Positions 54,341 through 62,247 of a DNA stretch of 64,000 nt are shown here, piece after piece. This stretch comes from Hoyosella subflava DQS3-9A1. Lineage in GTDB: Bacteria > Actinomycetota > Actinomycetes > Mycobacteriales > Mycobacteriaceae. A program made the position numbers and the translations under genes. The DNA lies in the NCBI RefSeq assembly GCF_000214175.1, contig NC_015564.1, positions 2,232,001 to 2,296,000 of the forward strand, given 5' to 3'. The notes under the pieces were generated by a model. That model saw only the letters and a program-made list of their open reading frames with translations, had not been told where the DNA came from and ran no database searches. Position 1 is the stretch's first letter. The number at the start of each line of letters is the position of its first letter.

Positions 54341-55581
54341 GCGGGCAGTCATACCGCCTGTCCGTCCTCGACTCGACTTTCCTGCGAATCGAGAGCAGTG
54401 ACACTCCGATGCACGTCGGAATGCTGATGGAGTTCACCATCCCGCAGTCTGCAGGGCCCGGGTTCGTCGCCGCCGTCGTTGCCGAGCTGCGCGAGCAGCG
54501 GCCACTGCGTCGCCCGTTCAACCAGGTGCTCCTGGGTGGTCCGGTCTCGCGGCTTGTTCCCGCGGCGCGCACGATCGAGACGCTCGACATGGAGTACCAC
54601 GTCCGGCATACTGCACTGCCACGCCGCTTCGCGATCTACGTCAAGATTCACCACGCGCTCACCAGAGTAAACGGGATTCGGCTCGCAACGGATCAGTTGG
54701 CAGTGACCCCGGATGGCACGTGGTTCGCTCCGTGGCAGCAGGCTCCGCCGTCCGTGGGGAAGGGCCGGCGGGTGAAGGCGGATCGAACCCAGGTTGCGCC
54801 GCACCAGGCTGTCGGTTCGTTCGTCCGTGGGCTGGCGAGCCTCCGGCGCAAGGACGCAGCCGGTGAGCCCGTCCGGGTTCCGTTCGAGGCGCCTTCTTCT
54901 GTGCTCAACACGCCCGTAACCAACGCTCGCCGGGTCGCGACCCAGCAGCTCGACTTGGATCGGGTCAAGGCGGTCGGCAAGCGTTCTGGCGTCTCTGTGA
55001 ACGATGTCTTTCTTGCTGCCTGTGGAGATGCGTTGCGCCGCTACCTCATCGATCACGACGGCCTGCCCGAGTGTTCGCTGGTTGCCGGAGTCCCCGTGAG
55101 CCTGCGTGAGGAGGGGCAGGAGGGAGGCAACGCCGTCGGCTTCGTTTGGTCAGTATTGGGCACCGACATCGCTGGCCCCGTCGAGCGCCTCGCAGCAGTG
55201 CACCGGTCTATGAAGGTGGCCAAAGACCACCTGAGGACAGTGGCTCCGTCGGTGCGACCAGCTTTCACGCTCATGACCATGGTGCTACCAGTCGTCGTCC
55301 TCCTGACTGGGCAGGGAGCCCGTATCAAGCGGCCGTCCATGAACGTCACCATCCTGGGGGAGGCGCTCGATGCCCTCGCGGCCGAAGTAGACACCAGATG
55401 GGCGAGGTCGGTGCCGCCGTTACCGGCGCAGGCCGGGGGATCGGGCTCGCGGATGAGCGCATTGAAGCTGGCCAAGCGCGGACAACCCATTCGCCTCACC
55501 GACACGACGACCGACCTGTACAGACGGCCGACGCCAATGGCGGGCCTGAATCCACTCACTCCCGAACTGGAGCAGACATGA
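54337..55581 (+). CDS. Degenerate wax ester synthase/diacylglycerol acyltransferase (WS/DGAT) homologue
   Basis: A 414-residue protein, shorter than the usual 450-480. The start MSGQSYRLSVLDSTFLRIES is typical, but about 35 residues usually found between YHVRHTALP and RFAIYVKIHHAL are absent. The catalytic motif HHxxxDG is broken: His105-His106 are followed by ALTRVNG, so the Asp and its Gly are gone. Near residue 345 MNVTI should run into SNVPG but instead meets LGEALDAL, and the tail is the out-of-frame reading of an SDR start. The reading frame is intact but acyltransferase activity is doubtful. Confidence 0.75.
   Translation: MSGQSYRLSVLDSTFLRIESSDTPMHVGMLMEFTIPQSAGPGFVAAVVAELREQRPLRRPFNQVLLGGPVSRLVPAARTIETLDMEYHVRHTALPRRFAIYVKIHHALTRVNGIRLATDQLAVTPDGTWFAPWQQAPPSVGKGRRVKADRTQVAPHQAVGSFVRGLASLRRKDAAGEPVRVPFEAPSSVLNTPVTNARRVATQQLDLDRVKAVGKRSGVSVNDVFLAACGDALRRYLIDHDGLPECSLVAGVPVSLREEGQEGGNAVGFVWSVLGTDIAGPVERLAAVHRSMKVAKDHLRTVAPSVRPAFTLMTMVLPVVVLLTGQGARIKRPSMNVTILGEALDALAAEVDTRWARSVPPLPAQAGGSGSRMSALKLAKRGQPIRLTDTTTDLYRRPTPMAGLNPLTPELEQT
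55398..55460 (+). pseudogene. Remnant SDR start inside the end of the WS/DGAT gene
   Basis: In the frame of the downstream SDR, ATG 55398 begins MGEVGAAVTGAGRGIGLADE, containing the NAD-binding motif TGAGRGIG. It is read in another frame by the WS/DGAT gene. The frame stays open to 55578 but the SDR fold is lost after about 20 residues. It looks like a recombination scar. Confidence 0.5.
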
Positions 55582-56357
55582 ATAAGAAGACAGTCGTCAT
55601 AACCGGAGCCACCGCCGGAATCGGCCGAGCCACAGCACTGCGCTTCGCTCGCGCGGGCTACTGCGTTGCGGCTTATGGACGTAACCAGTCCGCCCTCGAC
55701 TCGCTGCGTCTCGAGCTAGGACCGGACGGCATCGCGGAGCGGCTCGACGTCCGCGACGCCGAAGCCTGGCGGATCCGGCTCGAGGAATTGGCCGTCGTCA
55801 GCGGCGGGCGACTGGATGTGCTGGTCAACAACGCCGGCGTGCTCGCCTCCGGGCCGTTCGCCGAGATCCCTCTTGAGGAGCAGCAAGCGATTCTCGACAT
55901 CAACGTTGGCGGAATGATCAATGGTTGTCATATCGCGTACCCGTACCTACGGACGACGCCAGGTGCCAAGGTGATCAATCTGGCCTCGGCATCTGCGATA
56001 TACGGGCAGCCCGAGCTCGCCACGTATTCCGCCACCAAGTTTGCCATCCGGGGACTTACCGAGGCGCTCGAGCTCGAATGGGCCAAGGACGACATCAAGG
56101 TCAGCGCGGTGTGGCCGCTCTTCGTCGACACCGGGATGGTCGATGGCGTCGACATCGCCAGCACCAGGAACCTTGGCGTTTCGCTCACCACCGACGATGT
56201 CGCCGACACCATCCTCGCGGTCGCTGAGAGCCGGTCCCGGCTGCCGCACAGGGTGCACCGGGCTGTCGGCCGGCAAGCCCAGGGACTCATGACCCTGGCC
56301 AGCGTGGCTCCGGGATGGCTCATTCGCGAGATCAACAAGCGGGTCGCGCATTCCTGA
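55578..56357 (+). CDS. Short-chain dehydrogenase/reductase (SDR)
   Basis: A 259-residue SDR starting at ATG 55578, overlapping the WS/DGAT stop as ATGA. The NAD(P) motif TGATAGIG is at residues 9-16, NNAG near 84-87, and the catalytic Ser137, Tyr150 and Lys154 are all present (YSATK). A C-terminal extension after residue 230 (GLMTLASVAPGWLIREINKR) may form a membrane-associated helix. It is the last gene of the TetR-controlled operon. Confidence 0.9.
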   Translation: MNKKTVVITGATAGIGRATALRFARAGYCVAAYGRNQSALDSLRLELGPDGIAERLDVRDAEAWRIRLEELAVVSGGRLDVLVNNAGVLASGPFAEIPLEEQQAILDINVGGMINGCHIAYPYLRTTPGAKVINLASASAIYGQPELATYSATKFAIRGLTEALELEWAKDDIKVSAVWPLFVDTGMVDGVDIASTRNLGVSLTTDDVADTILAVAESRSRLPHRVHRAVGRQAQGLMTLASVAPGWLIREINKRVAHS

Positions 56358-57000
56358 CCCTCAAGCCATTTGCAGAGTCATTAGGCCGACCACGGCAAAA
56401 GAACGTTGCTTCTTTCGCCGTTGGACGGATTGGTCGACAGAAGTTCGAGTGCAGCGGAACCGCTCGGACATTCGTCACTGTGACAGATAAGTACTAATCA
56501 AAGGCCGAGCAAAATGGGTGAGTGGTGGCACGTCATTGGCGTATGTCCGCGAGCAGCCAGGCCTCGTTCGGCACTGGTCGGCGCGAGAGCGGAACAGAGA
56601 TAACTTTCGCCTTGGCGCGTTGGCCGAGTTGAGTCTGCGCTCGATCTTGCAACGGCTGAAGGATCTAAATACGTCACCGTGACGTAAAGGCAGGTTAGGT
56701 CGAGCGGGGCGTAAAAGCGGTTGAGTTTGCGTTAGCCGGATCAAGAGACCGCGTTCCGAGAAACGTTGGAGCCGGCTGGGGCGTTCCCGGGAACGTTCCC
56801 GCCTGCCGACGCCGAATGCGCATTACCCACGGGCTGCGCGCCAGGCGGGTTCGGTCGGCGGGGCGTCGAACCGTTCGGCGATTGAACGAGTTGCGCGAAA
56901 TGCCAGCTCATTAAAGTACCGATAATCTACATTATGTCAGGTAAAAGTCTGCGTATCGTGTCGGAACACCGACATCGTCGAGGCCGCACGCGCCCGGCGC
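56358..57000. other. Non-coding region with several palindromes
   Basis: No gene is supported. Palindromes: GTCAC-T-GTGAC at 56474-56484; TACGTCAC-C-GTGACGTA at 56670-56686; and interlocked CGTTCCCGGGAACG (56782-56795) with GGGAACGTTCCC (56789-56800). Two of them share the core GTCAC-N-GTGAC. The region separates the SDR operon from the TniQ remnant. Confidence 0.5.
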
Positions 57001-57934
57001 CCGCTGCCCAGAACGGTGCGGCCCGTTCACAACGAAACTCTCGCCTCATTCCTGCGCCGTCTCGCTGCCGCCAACCGCCTCGACCCCGAAGCCCTGCGGA
57101 TCTTCGCGACCGGCGCAAGGCCGCCGCGATCAATGCAGAGACCCTCGCAAGGCTCAGCGGCCAACCGGCCCGCACCCTGCGCCACGCCCTCCCCGACCTC
57201 ACCCACGCCGGACCTGGCGAGCCCCACCCGCACTGCCCGGCACGACACCGCCTCGTCGTGCGCGCCTGCAGTCACTGCGCCGCCCACCGCGCCGGTGCAG
57301 AACAAGTCTGGCGCTACGCCTACTACGAAGACATCATCTGCGTCCGTCACAAACGCTGGCTCACCACGCAATACACCTGCGCCACGAACCCCGTGAACCT
57401 GGCCAGCCAGCCCGGCATCCTCGCCGCGAACACCCGGCACCGGCGGCTGATCAGACGCCACGGCCCCGCCGCCACGGCCCCGCCGCCGCGGACACCGCCT
57501 ACCGTAACGCCACCGACATCTGCCAGCGGTGGCACGACAGACAAGACCACAACGAGAGATACCACTACTACATGGGCATCTTCCACCCCGGGATCAGGAC
57601 GGTGTCCTCGCTGGATCCGAGAATCGGCGCGTCACTGTATCCCCAAACCGTCTCGCTCACACGGCTACTCGCCTCGCCGTACTGGCACTCACTGCCAGCA
57701 CAATCCAGCCACGCCAAGCACGCCTTCATCCGCGAGGTCCGCGCGACAGTCGCACCCAACTACCGCTGGAAGCCCAAAGCTACTACGGCACAGGAGATCC
57801 ACTCGTCGAGTACTACCTCCACCGCGACACAGCGTCACCGCGAGCCCCCGAAACAACGAACGAACCACCGCCGCAACGGCATTCGCAGACCAGGCGAAAC
57901 CACCGAACCAGGGCCCGTGCCTCAACTAACTTGA
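57001..57934 (+). pseudogene. tniQ: TniQ-family transposition protein, frameshifted
   Basis: Three frames together give one TniQ protein: RPVHNETLASFLRRLAAANR (frame of 57016); then RRKAAAINAETLARLSGQPA, a Cys/His cluster CPARHRLVVRACSHCAAHRA and YYEDIICVRHKRWL (frame of 56934); then AYRNATDICQRWHDRQDHNE and YYMGIFHPGIRTVSSLD (frame of 57572). A perfect 14-bp tandem duplication at 57459-57486 causes the second shift. The first, near 57108, is explained by loss of one 7-bp repeat GCGACCG. The start and the exact end are unclear. TniQ targets Tn7/Tn5053-type elements; no TniA/B is present. Confidence 0.78.
57459..57486 (+). repeat. 14-bp tandem duplication disrupting tniQ
   Basis: CACGGCCCCGCCGC occurs twice in a row. 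Removing one copy restores a continuous frame (RRHGPAAADTAYRN), so this duplication is the direct cause of one frameshift. Confidence 0.85.
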
Positions 57935-58236
57935 GACAGGACACCTCTCTCCGGCGGGGCTTGGGCGCATTACCGCGGTGTTGCGAACTGCGCCTGCATG
58001 GGTGGTTGCTGCAGGTCGCTTGTTGAGCGTGTGTGATCGGAGGATCGCCGGAGCGTCCATCGGTCCGGTCCGGTCGATGGCCAATTCCGCCTTTCCGGCG
58101 TCGATGATCTCCACTTCGCCCCACTTGGTTCATTCGACAATCGTCTTCGAGCGTGCAGGTGCGTCCTTTTTCTCTCGCCGTCGTCTGTACGAGGCAAGCG
58201 GGAACAACCCCGCTCACTCCTCCGAAAGGAACACAG
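57935..58236. other. Intergenic region before the secreted protein gene
   Basis: No supported gene. The final bases hold GAAAGGA as ribosome site for the gene at 58237, and the promoter should lie upstream. Confidence 0.4.
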
Positions 58237-58503
58237 ATGAAAGTTCGGTCATCAATCCGCAAGACCATTACAGCCATCGCGCTGGCGGGCGCACTCGCCG
58301 GCCTCGGCGCTGGGGCGGCGCAGGCGGCGCCCATGGAACGCGATCACGCCAGGTACTGCGCCAAGGTGTGGAGCGACTACGACTACACGGCGAAAACGTT
58401 CGTCACGACTTACGACAAGTACGGGCCGAATAACGTCCTCACCTTGCAGGCCGCGAGCAACTATGAACGCGCGTACAACACACTCGTCAACTCGGGTTGC
58501 TAG
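58237..58503 (+). CDS. Small secreted protein
   Basis: An 88-residue protein starting at ATG 58237 with GAAAGGA 7 nt upstream. A signal peptide is clear: KVRSSIRKTITAIALAGALA then GLGAGAAQAA, with a likely cut after AQA. The mature part, about 57 residues, has two Cys (one in ARYCAKVW, one as the final residue) that could pair. It is rich in Tyr, Thr and Asn. No family recognised. It is followed on the other strand by a small membrane ORF overlapping 4 bp. Confidence 0.75.
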   Translation: MKVRSSIRKTITAIALAGALAGLGAGAAQAAPMERDHARYCAKVWSDYDYTAKTFVTTYDKYGPNNVLTLQAASNYERAYNTLVNSGC

Positions 58504-58715
58504 TCGTCGGGGTCGGGGCGGCTCCGCGCGATGATCATGTGGGGTGTCGAGCTGCCGATCAGCACTGCTGCCGCGACCAGGGAGAACCCCGCAAAGGCGA
58601 GCTGCTGGGGGTCGGCGCCGAGGTCGAGCAGAACGAGCGAGGCACCGCCGAGGTAGACCATCGGCACCCACATGAGAATCTGCGTTGCCGCCAGCCCGGC
58701 TGCAGATGCGGGCAC
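58500..58715 (-). CDS. Small membrane protein or membrane-protein C-terminal fragment
   Basis: A 71-residue frame with two strong hydrophobic segments: AGLAATQILMWVPMVYLGGA and LAFAGFSLVAAAVLIGSSTP. It starts at GTG 58715 with only a weak GGAG/GAAGG upstream. Length and abrupt start suggest the tail of a larger lost membrane protein, though an independent gene is possible. Confidence 0.45.
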   Translation of the reverse strand: MPASAAGLAATQILMWVPMVYLGGASLVLLDLGADPQQLAFAGFSLVAAAVLIGSSTPHMIIARSRPDPDD

Positions 58716-58851
58716 GCCTTCAGGACTCCCGGCGCCGACGACGTTTCAGGCCGACTTCTCAGGAAGTACGACGAGATCGAATACGCAGGGTTACCAGTAA
58801 ACGATATCGAGTCGAGGCTTGATTTCTGAGGCCAGGTTGACGCTGACCCGG

Positions 58852-59649
58852 CTAAACCTCGGCCGAGGTTTCCCGCGCCGCGATCTTGTTGGATTCCATC
58901 CAACGATCGATATGTCCCATCGTCGTGGGCAGAGCCGCGCCGAAAAGGACCATATGGTCGGACGCGGGGATCTCGATGTAGGTCGCGTTGGCGTATTTCT
59001 TAGCCGTCGCTCGGCCGATCGCCGGCACCACAACGCGGTCAAGCTCGCCTCCAACAACCAAGACCGGCCCCTTGACCGCATCAAAGTTCACTCGCGCGGC
59101 CTTTCGACGGTCGAGCCATGGCAAGGCCATTTCACAGTAGGCGCGACCTGACTCGCACACGAGTTCGGCAAACATATCTCGAGCCACCTCTGGCGGCTGG
59201 GTGTTGGCGCAGCCCCACTCCCACCCCTCCCACTCCGGAAACAGCGGCTTGGCCCAGGGGCGAGGCTGCGCGAAATGCCTGGCGAACAGGCGGAGCATCG
59301 AGGGATAGAGATTGAAGATGCCAGCCGCGGGAGCGGGGCACGCTGCCACTACCCCGACGTGGGGGGTGCGCGCAGCGACGAGTTGGACCAGCAGTCCGCC
59401 GAGTGAAGCCCCGACGAGCAGTGGCGGAGAATCGAGCGACTCACACAATTCGACGAGGTCGTCGGTGTAATCGGTGAGGCTGACGGTGGCGACTTGGGTA
59501 GATCCGGCGAGCAGCGGTAACTCGTGGTGGCGGAGGGTCGGCGTGTGCACGACGAAACCGCGCTCCTCGAACGCAGCGCGTGCTTCGACCCAGAAGCTTC
59601 CACTGCCCCAGGTGCCATGCACGATAACGACGTGTTTGGTGTTGGTCAT
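58852..59649 (-). CDS. Alpha/beta hydrolase
   Basis: A 265-residue protein beginning MTNTKHVVIVHGTWGSGSFW (HG oxyanion motif). The nucleophile elbow is LVGASLGGLLVQLVAAR (Ser), then VLVVGGELDRVVVP with the acidic residue, and IPASDHMVLFG with the catalytic His. It resembles lysophospholipase/methyl-esterase-type hydrolases. It is divergent from a TetR gene with paired operators between. Confidence 0.86.
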   Translation of the reverse strand: MTNTKHVVIVHGTWGSGSFWVEARAAFEERGFVVHTPTLRHHELPLLAGSTQVATVSLTDYTDDLVELCESLDSPPLLVGASLGGLLVQLVAARTPHVGVVAACPAPAAGIFNLYPSMLRLFARHFAQPRPWAKPLFPEWEGWEWGCANTQPPEVARDMFAELVCESGRAYCEMALPWLDRRKAARVNFDAVKGPVLVVGGELDRVVVPAIGRATAKKYANATYIEIPASDHMVLFGAALPTTMGHIDRWMESNKIAARETSAEV

Positions 59650-59664
59650 GACTCAAACATATCC

Positions 59665-59707
59665 GAATCGTTCGATTCGTACAAACATTGAAAGAATCGT
59701 TCGATTC
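59665..59707. promoter_or_regulatory. Two TetR operators GAATCG-TT-CGATTC
   Basis: Identical 14-bp palindromes at 59665-59678 and 59694-59707, 29 bp apart, lie in the 86-bp region between the alpha/beta hydrolase and the TetR gene. The first is 16 bp from the hydrolase start, the second 29 bp from the TetR start. Confidence 0.8.
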
Positions 59708-59735
59708 GTTAACTGATCCGCGGTAGGATCGCGAC

Positions 59736-60347
59736 GTGGCCAACTCCGGTGATGTTGTTGATGGGCGGACTGCGCGGTGGGCTCACCGCCGGGATGAGTT
59801 GTTTACCGCTGCCATGGAGTACGTCCTCGACCACGGCGTTGCGGACCTGACTTTGCGTCCCCTCGCCGACGGTATCGGCGTCACGATCACGACGCTGATT
59901 CGGCAGTTCGGGTCGAAGGATGAGCTGGTCATGGCCATCAATAGGGAGATTCACGATCAGCTGCTGGCTGACCTGCGCGAAGATCCCGAACTAGCTCACG
60001 CTGGACCGATCGAGGTCCTGAGCAAACTATGGAACCGCTGGCTAGATCCCTCGAAGCGGCGGGAGTACGGCTTGCTGTTCGAGTTATACGCTTTGGCGTT
60101 ACGAGCTCCGCTGGAGTACCGCTGGTTCCTCGATTCCGTGGTTCGGGACTGGCTGCGGCCGATCGAGGAGGCACTCCTCGCACTCGGATATACGCACGAC
60201 CGCGCGCGAACGACCGCGACAATCGTGCTTGCATTAGTACGTGGATTGCACCTCGACCTAGCGGCGACGGACGATAGTGAGCGGGTCAACGCCGCATTTG
60301 AACACGCCATCAGCCTCCTCACTGTCGGCCTGAGGGGGGCGACGTAG
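59736..60347 (+). CDS. TetR-family transcriptional regulator
   Basis: A 203-residue protein starting at GTG 59736 without a clear ribosome site. The DNA-binding helices read LTLRPLADGIGVTITTLIRQ and the ligand domain includes YGLLFELYALALRAPLEYRW. It probably represses the divergent alpha/beta hydrolase and itself through the paired palindromes. Confidence 0.89.
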   Translation: MANSGDVVDGRTARWAHRRDELFTAAMEYVLDHGVADLTLRPLADGIGVTITTLIRQFGSKDELVMAINREIHDQLLADLREDPELAHAGPIEVLSKLWNRWLDPSKRREYGLLFELYALALRAPLEYRWFLDSVVRDWLRPIEEALLALGYTHDRARTTATIVLALVRGLHLDLAATDDSERVNAAFEHAISLLTVGLRGAT

Positions 60348-60500
60348 CCGACTGCATCGGCCCGCCCATTTCGCCCTCTTCATCTGCTGACACGTTTCTC
60401 GAAAGCGCGTCGTCACCGACTGAATACGACCGGATCGAACATGCAGCGGTACCGGCAAGACCGACATCAACCTGTTCCTCGAGTACGCCACGTCCCCCGC

Positions 60501-60632
60501 GTACGACCGTTCACCCTCACCGAACTTCAACAGTTCTTCGACCTCGCTGATCTCGAACCCGAACGAATACTGAACTCCGGCCGCAAAGGCGCTCTCACAG
60601 CCTGGCGGGACGCTTTCGCGTTCAAAGTCCGG
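60501..60632 (+). pseudogene. Tyrosine recombinase/integrase fragment
   Basis: The frame holds RPFTLTELQQFFDLADLEPE then SGRKGALTAWRDAFAFKV, the early catalytic-domain block of actinobacterial phage-type integrases (R-P-[FL]-T-x-x-E-L-Q-x-[FL]-F-D). The Arg-His-x-x-Arg and Tyr regions are absent. The bases around it (60348-60500) show no intact gene. It is a mobile-element scrap. Confidence 0.6.
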
Positions 60633-60639
60633 AGCATGG

Positions 60640-61113
60640 TCACGGGGAATCATTTCGGACCAGTCTTGTGGGACTGGGCACATCTCTGTCAACCCCCATG
60701 TTGCGGTCGAGGTACCGGGCCATCAGCTCCCAGTACACCATCAGCAACCCCATCATCGCGGCGGTGGCGGCTGCAGCAGGGACGGCTCGGTGTCGATGGG
60801 CCGCGATCATCGCAGTGATTCCGGCTGCGGTCGCGGCGGCGTCGACGGCCATGGCGGTGTCCATGGGCAGTTGTTCGATCCACAGTTCCTCGCCGAGGAT
60901 CGCCCGTGTCGACCACGCCCGGTCGTGTGCGGGTTTGCCGAACACGACCGGATTGATCGCCATCCATGCGCCGACGAGCGCCGCGTCGCGCCAGCTGTGT
61001 CGCCAAGCCGGGATCAGCATCAGCGGGGCACTTGCCCAGCGCGTCCAGGCGCTCCACGGGTTACTATGCCGCGCAAACACCGCCCGCTTGGCCTGTCGCC
61101 AGTCCATCGTCAC
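60640..61113 (-). CDS. DUF6653-like membrane protein
   Basis: A 157-residue protein. The start is GTG 61113, whose GTGA overlaps the AraC stop and has GGAAGG upstream; ATG 61107 is possible. It begins MTMDWRQAKRAVFARHSNPW and has hydrophobic stretches PLMLIPAWRHSW, ALVGAWMAINPVVFG and AAAATAAMMGLLMVYWEL. HSNPWSAWTRW and NPVVFGKP are typical of this small uncharacterised membrane family. It is co-transcribed with the AraC regulator. Confidence 0.75.
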   Translation of the reverse strand: MTMDWRQAKRAVFARHSNPWSAWTRWASAPLMLIPAWRHSWRDAALVGAWMAINPVVFGKPAHDRAWSTRAILGEELWIEQLPMDTAMAVDAAATAAGITAMIAAHRHRAVPAAAATAAMMGLLMVYWELMARYLDRNMGVDRDVPSPTRLVRNDSP

Positions 61114-62150
61114 GTCACCTTCCTACCCTTGCTGCCATTTCGGTGGCGTCCGGGACTACTGCCAGTCCACCGCTTGAATGCGCGGGAAAAGGCCGCTCCG
61201 TCGTTGTATCCGAGCCGTACTGCCACCTCTGCCACCGTGAGCTGGCCATTTCCAAGCATCTCAATGGCGAGGGTAGATCTGACTTCGTCGACCAGGTCCC
61301 GAAAGGAAACTCCCTCCATGGTCAGCTTCCGGCGTAGAGTCCGTTCCTCCATATGAAGCTGACTGGCGATCTCGTCCATTCCGGGCGGATCGTCAAGCCT
61401 TGCGAGCACCTTCCCCCTGACCTGCGCAGCAAGTCCGCGTCGACTCTGGCGACGTTCGAGCAATTGTGCGCACTGCTCCTGCCAGCGTTGCGTGGTGACT
61501 GGATCGCCTTGCTGCGTCCGTTCATCGAGCAGTTTCCGGGTGAAGACAAGCGCGTGATTAGCGCGTCCGCTCAGCACCGTGCGTCGCGGCGCCAACCGCT
61601 GCAGTGCCGACGCTCGATCGTCGCCGAACACGGTCTCGATGTGGAACCCCGGACGAGAACCGACGATCTCCTGCTCAAGGGCAAGGATTTTCGCTAGCTC
61701 GCGTTCGACGAAGAACGAGCGCACGTCTTCGGGGATCTCCTGTGCGTCGTAGATCACGCGCCCATGGGTTTCGTCTTCCTCGTAGATCGGTCGGATGAAA
61801 GCAAAAGAGAGCGCGGCGTAGCGGGTGCCGAGTTTTGCGAGGTCACGCACCGTTGGGCTGGTGATCATGGTGAAGCCCCACAAGCCGAGACTCCCCAGGG
61901 TGTATCGGCTACCCGCGCGAACTCCGAGGCCGGGACGATCGCCAAGGATTCGAAGCAAATTTCGGGCAATAGACATTTCTTGCCCGGCTTCGATCTCGGT
62001 TTCCGGGTCGTCCAGATCAGCGCGATGCAGGCCTGATCCGGCGAGCATCTTCATAGACGCGACGCCGTACTCCTCGCCGAGATCGACCAGGATGCGAGCG
62101 GCAGTCGCGGTGCGGGTGTGATCCCACCACGGCGCAGATGGCGTTTTCAT
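61110..62150 (-). CDS. AraC-family regulator (VirS-like, arabinose-binding-domain type)
   Basis: A 346-residue protein starting at ATG 62150 (MKTPSAPWWDHTRTATAARI). Residues about 20-210 form the OruR/VirS-type sensor domain with LGDRPGLGVRAGSRYTLGSL. The C-terminal AraC helices are GMDEIASQLHMEERTLRRKL and VAEVAVRLGYNDGAAFSRAF followed by KRWTG. It is divergent from a flavin monooxygenase, the same layout as VirS and mymA in mycobacteria, where VirS controls the monooxygenase operon. Confidence 0.88.
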   Translation of the reverse strand: MKTPSAPWWDHTRTATAARILVDLGEEYGVASMKMLAGSGLHRADLDDPETEIEAGQEMSIARNLLRILGDRPGLGVRAGSRYTLGSLGLWGFTMITSPTVRDLAKLGTRYAALSFAFIRPIYEEDETHGRVIYDAQEIPEDVRSFFVERELAKILALEQEIVGSRPGFHIETVFGDDRASALQRLAPRRTVLSGRANHALVFTRKLLDERTQQGDPVTTQRWQEQCAQLLERRQSRRGLAAQVRGKVLARLDDPPGMDEIASQLHMEERTLRRKLTMEGVSFRDLVDEVRSTLAIEMLGNGQLTVAEVAVRLGYNDGAAFSRAFKRWTGSSPGRHRNGSKGRKVT

Positions 62151-62247
62151 GAGTCCGGAAATGACATTACACCGTCCGATATGCACATAGTTCACCAGAC
62201 GCAGCACCCATACCTTCATGTGACCAGCACAAACAGGAGGTATGAAC

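Noticed and set aside
55146..56357. A 403-codon SDR fusion starting inside the WS/DGAT gene
   Set aside because: The true SDR start at 55578 overlaps the WS/DGAT stop as ATGA and gives a normal 259-residue protein. The upstream piece only holds a short remnant motif.
56934..57929. A single 331-codon open frame over the TniQ region
   Set aside because: Only its middle part matches TniQ; the start and end are Arg/Pro/Thr-rich out-of-frame readings. The TniQ signal moves through three frames.
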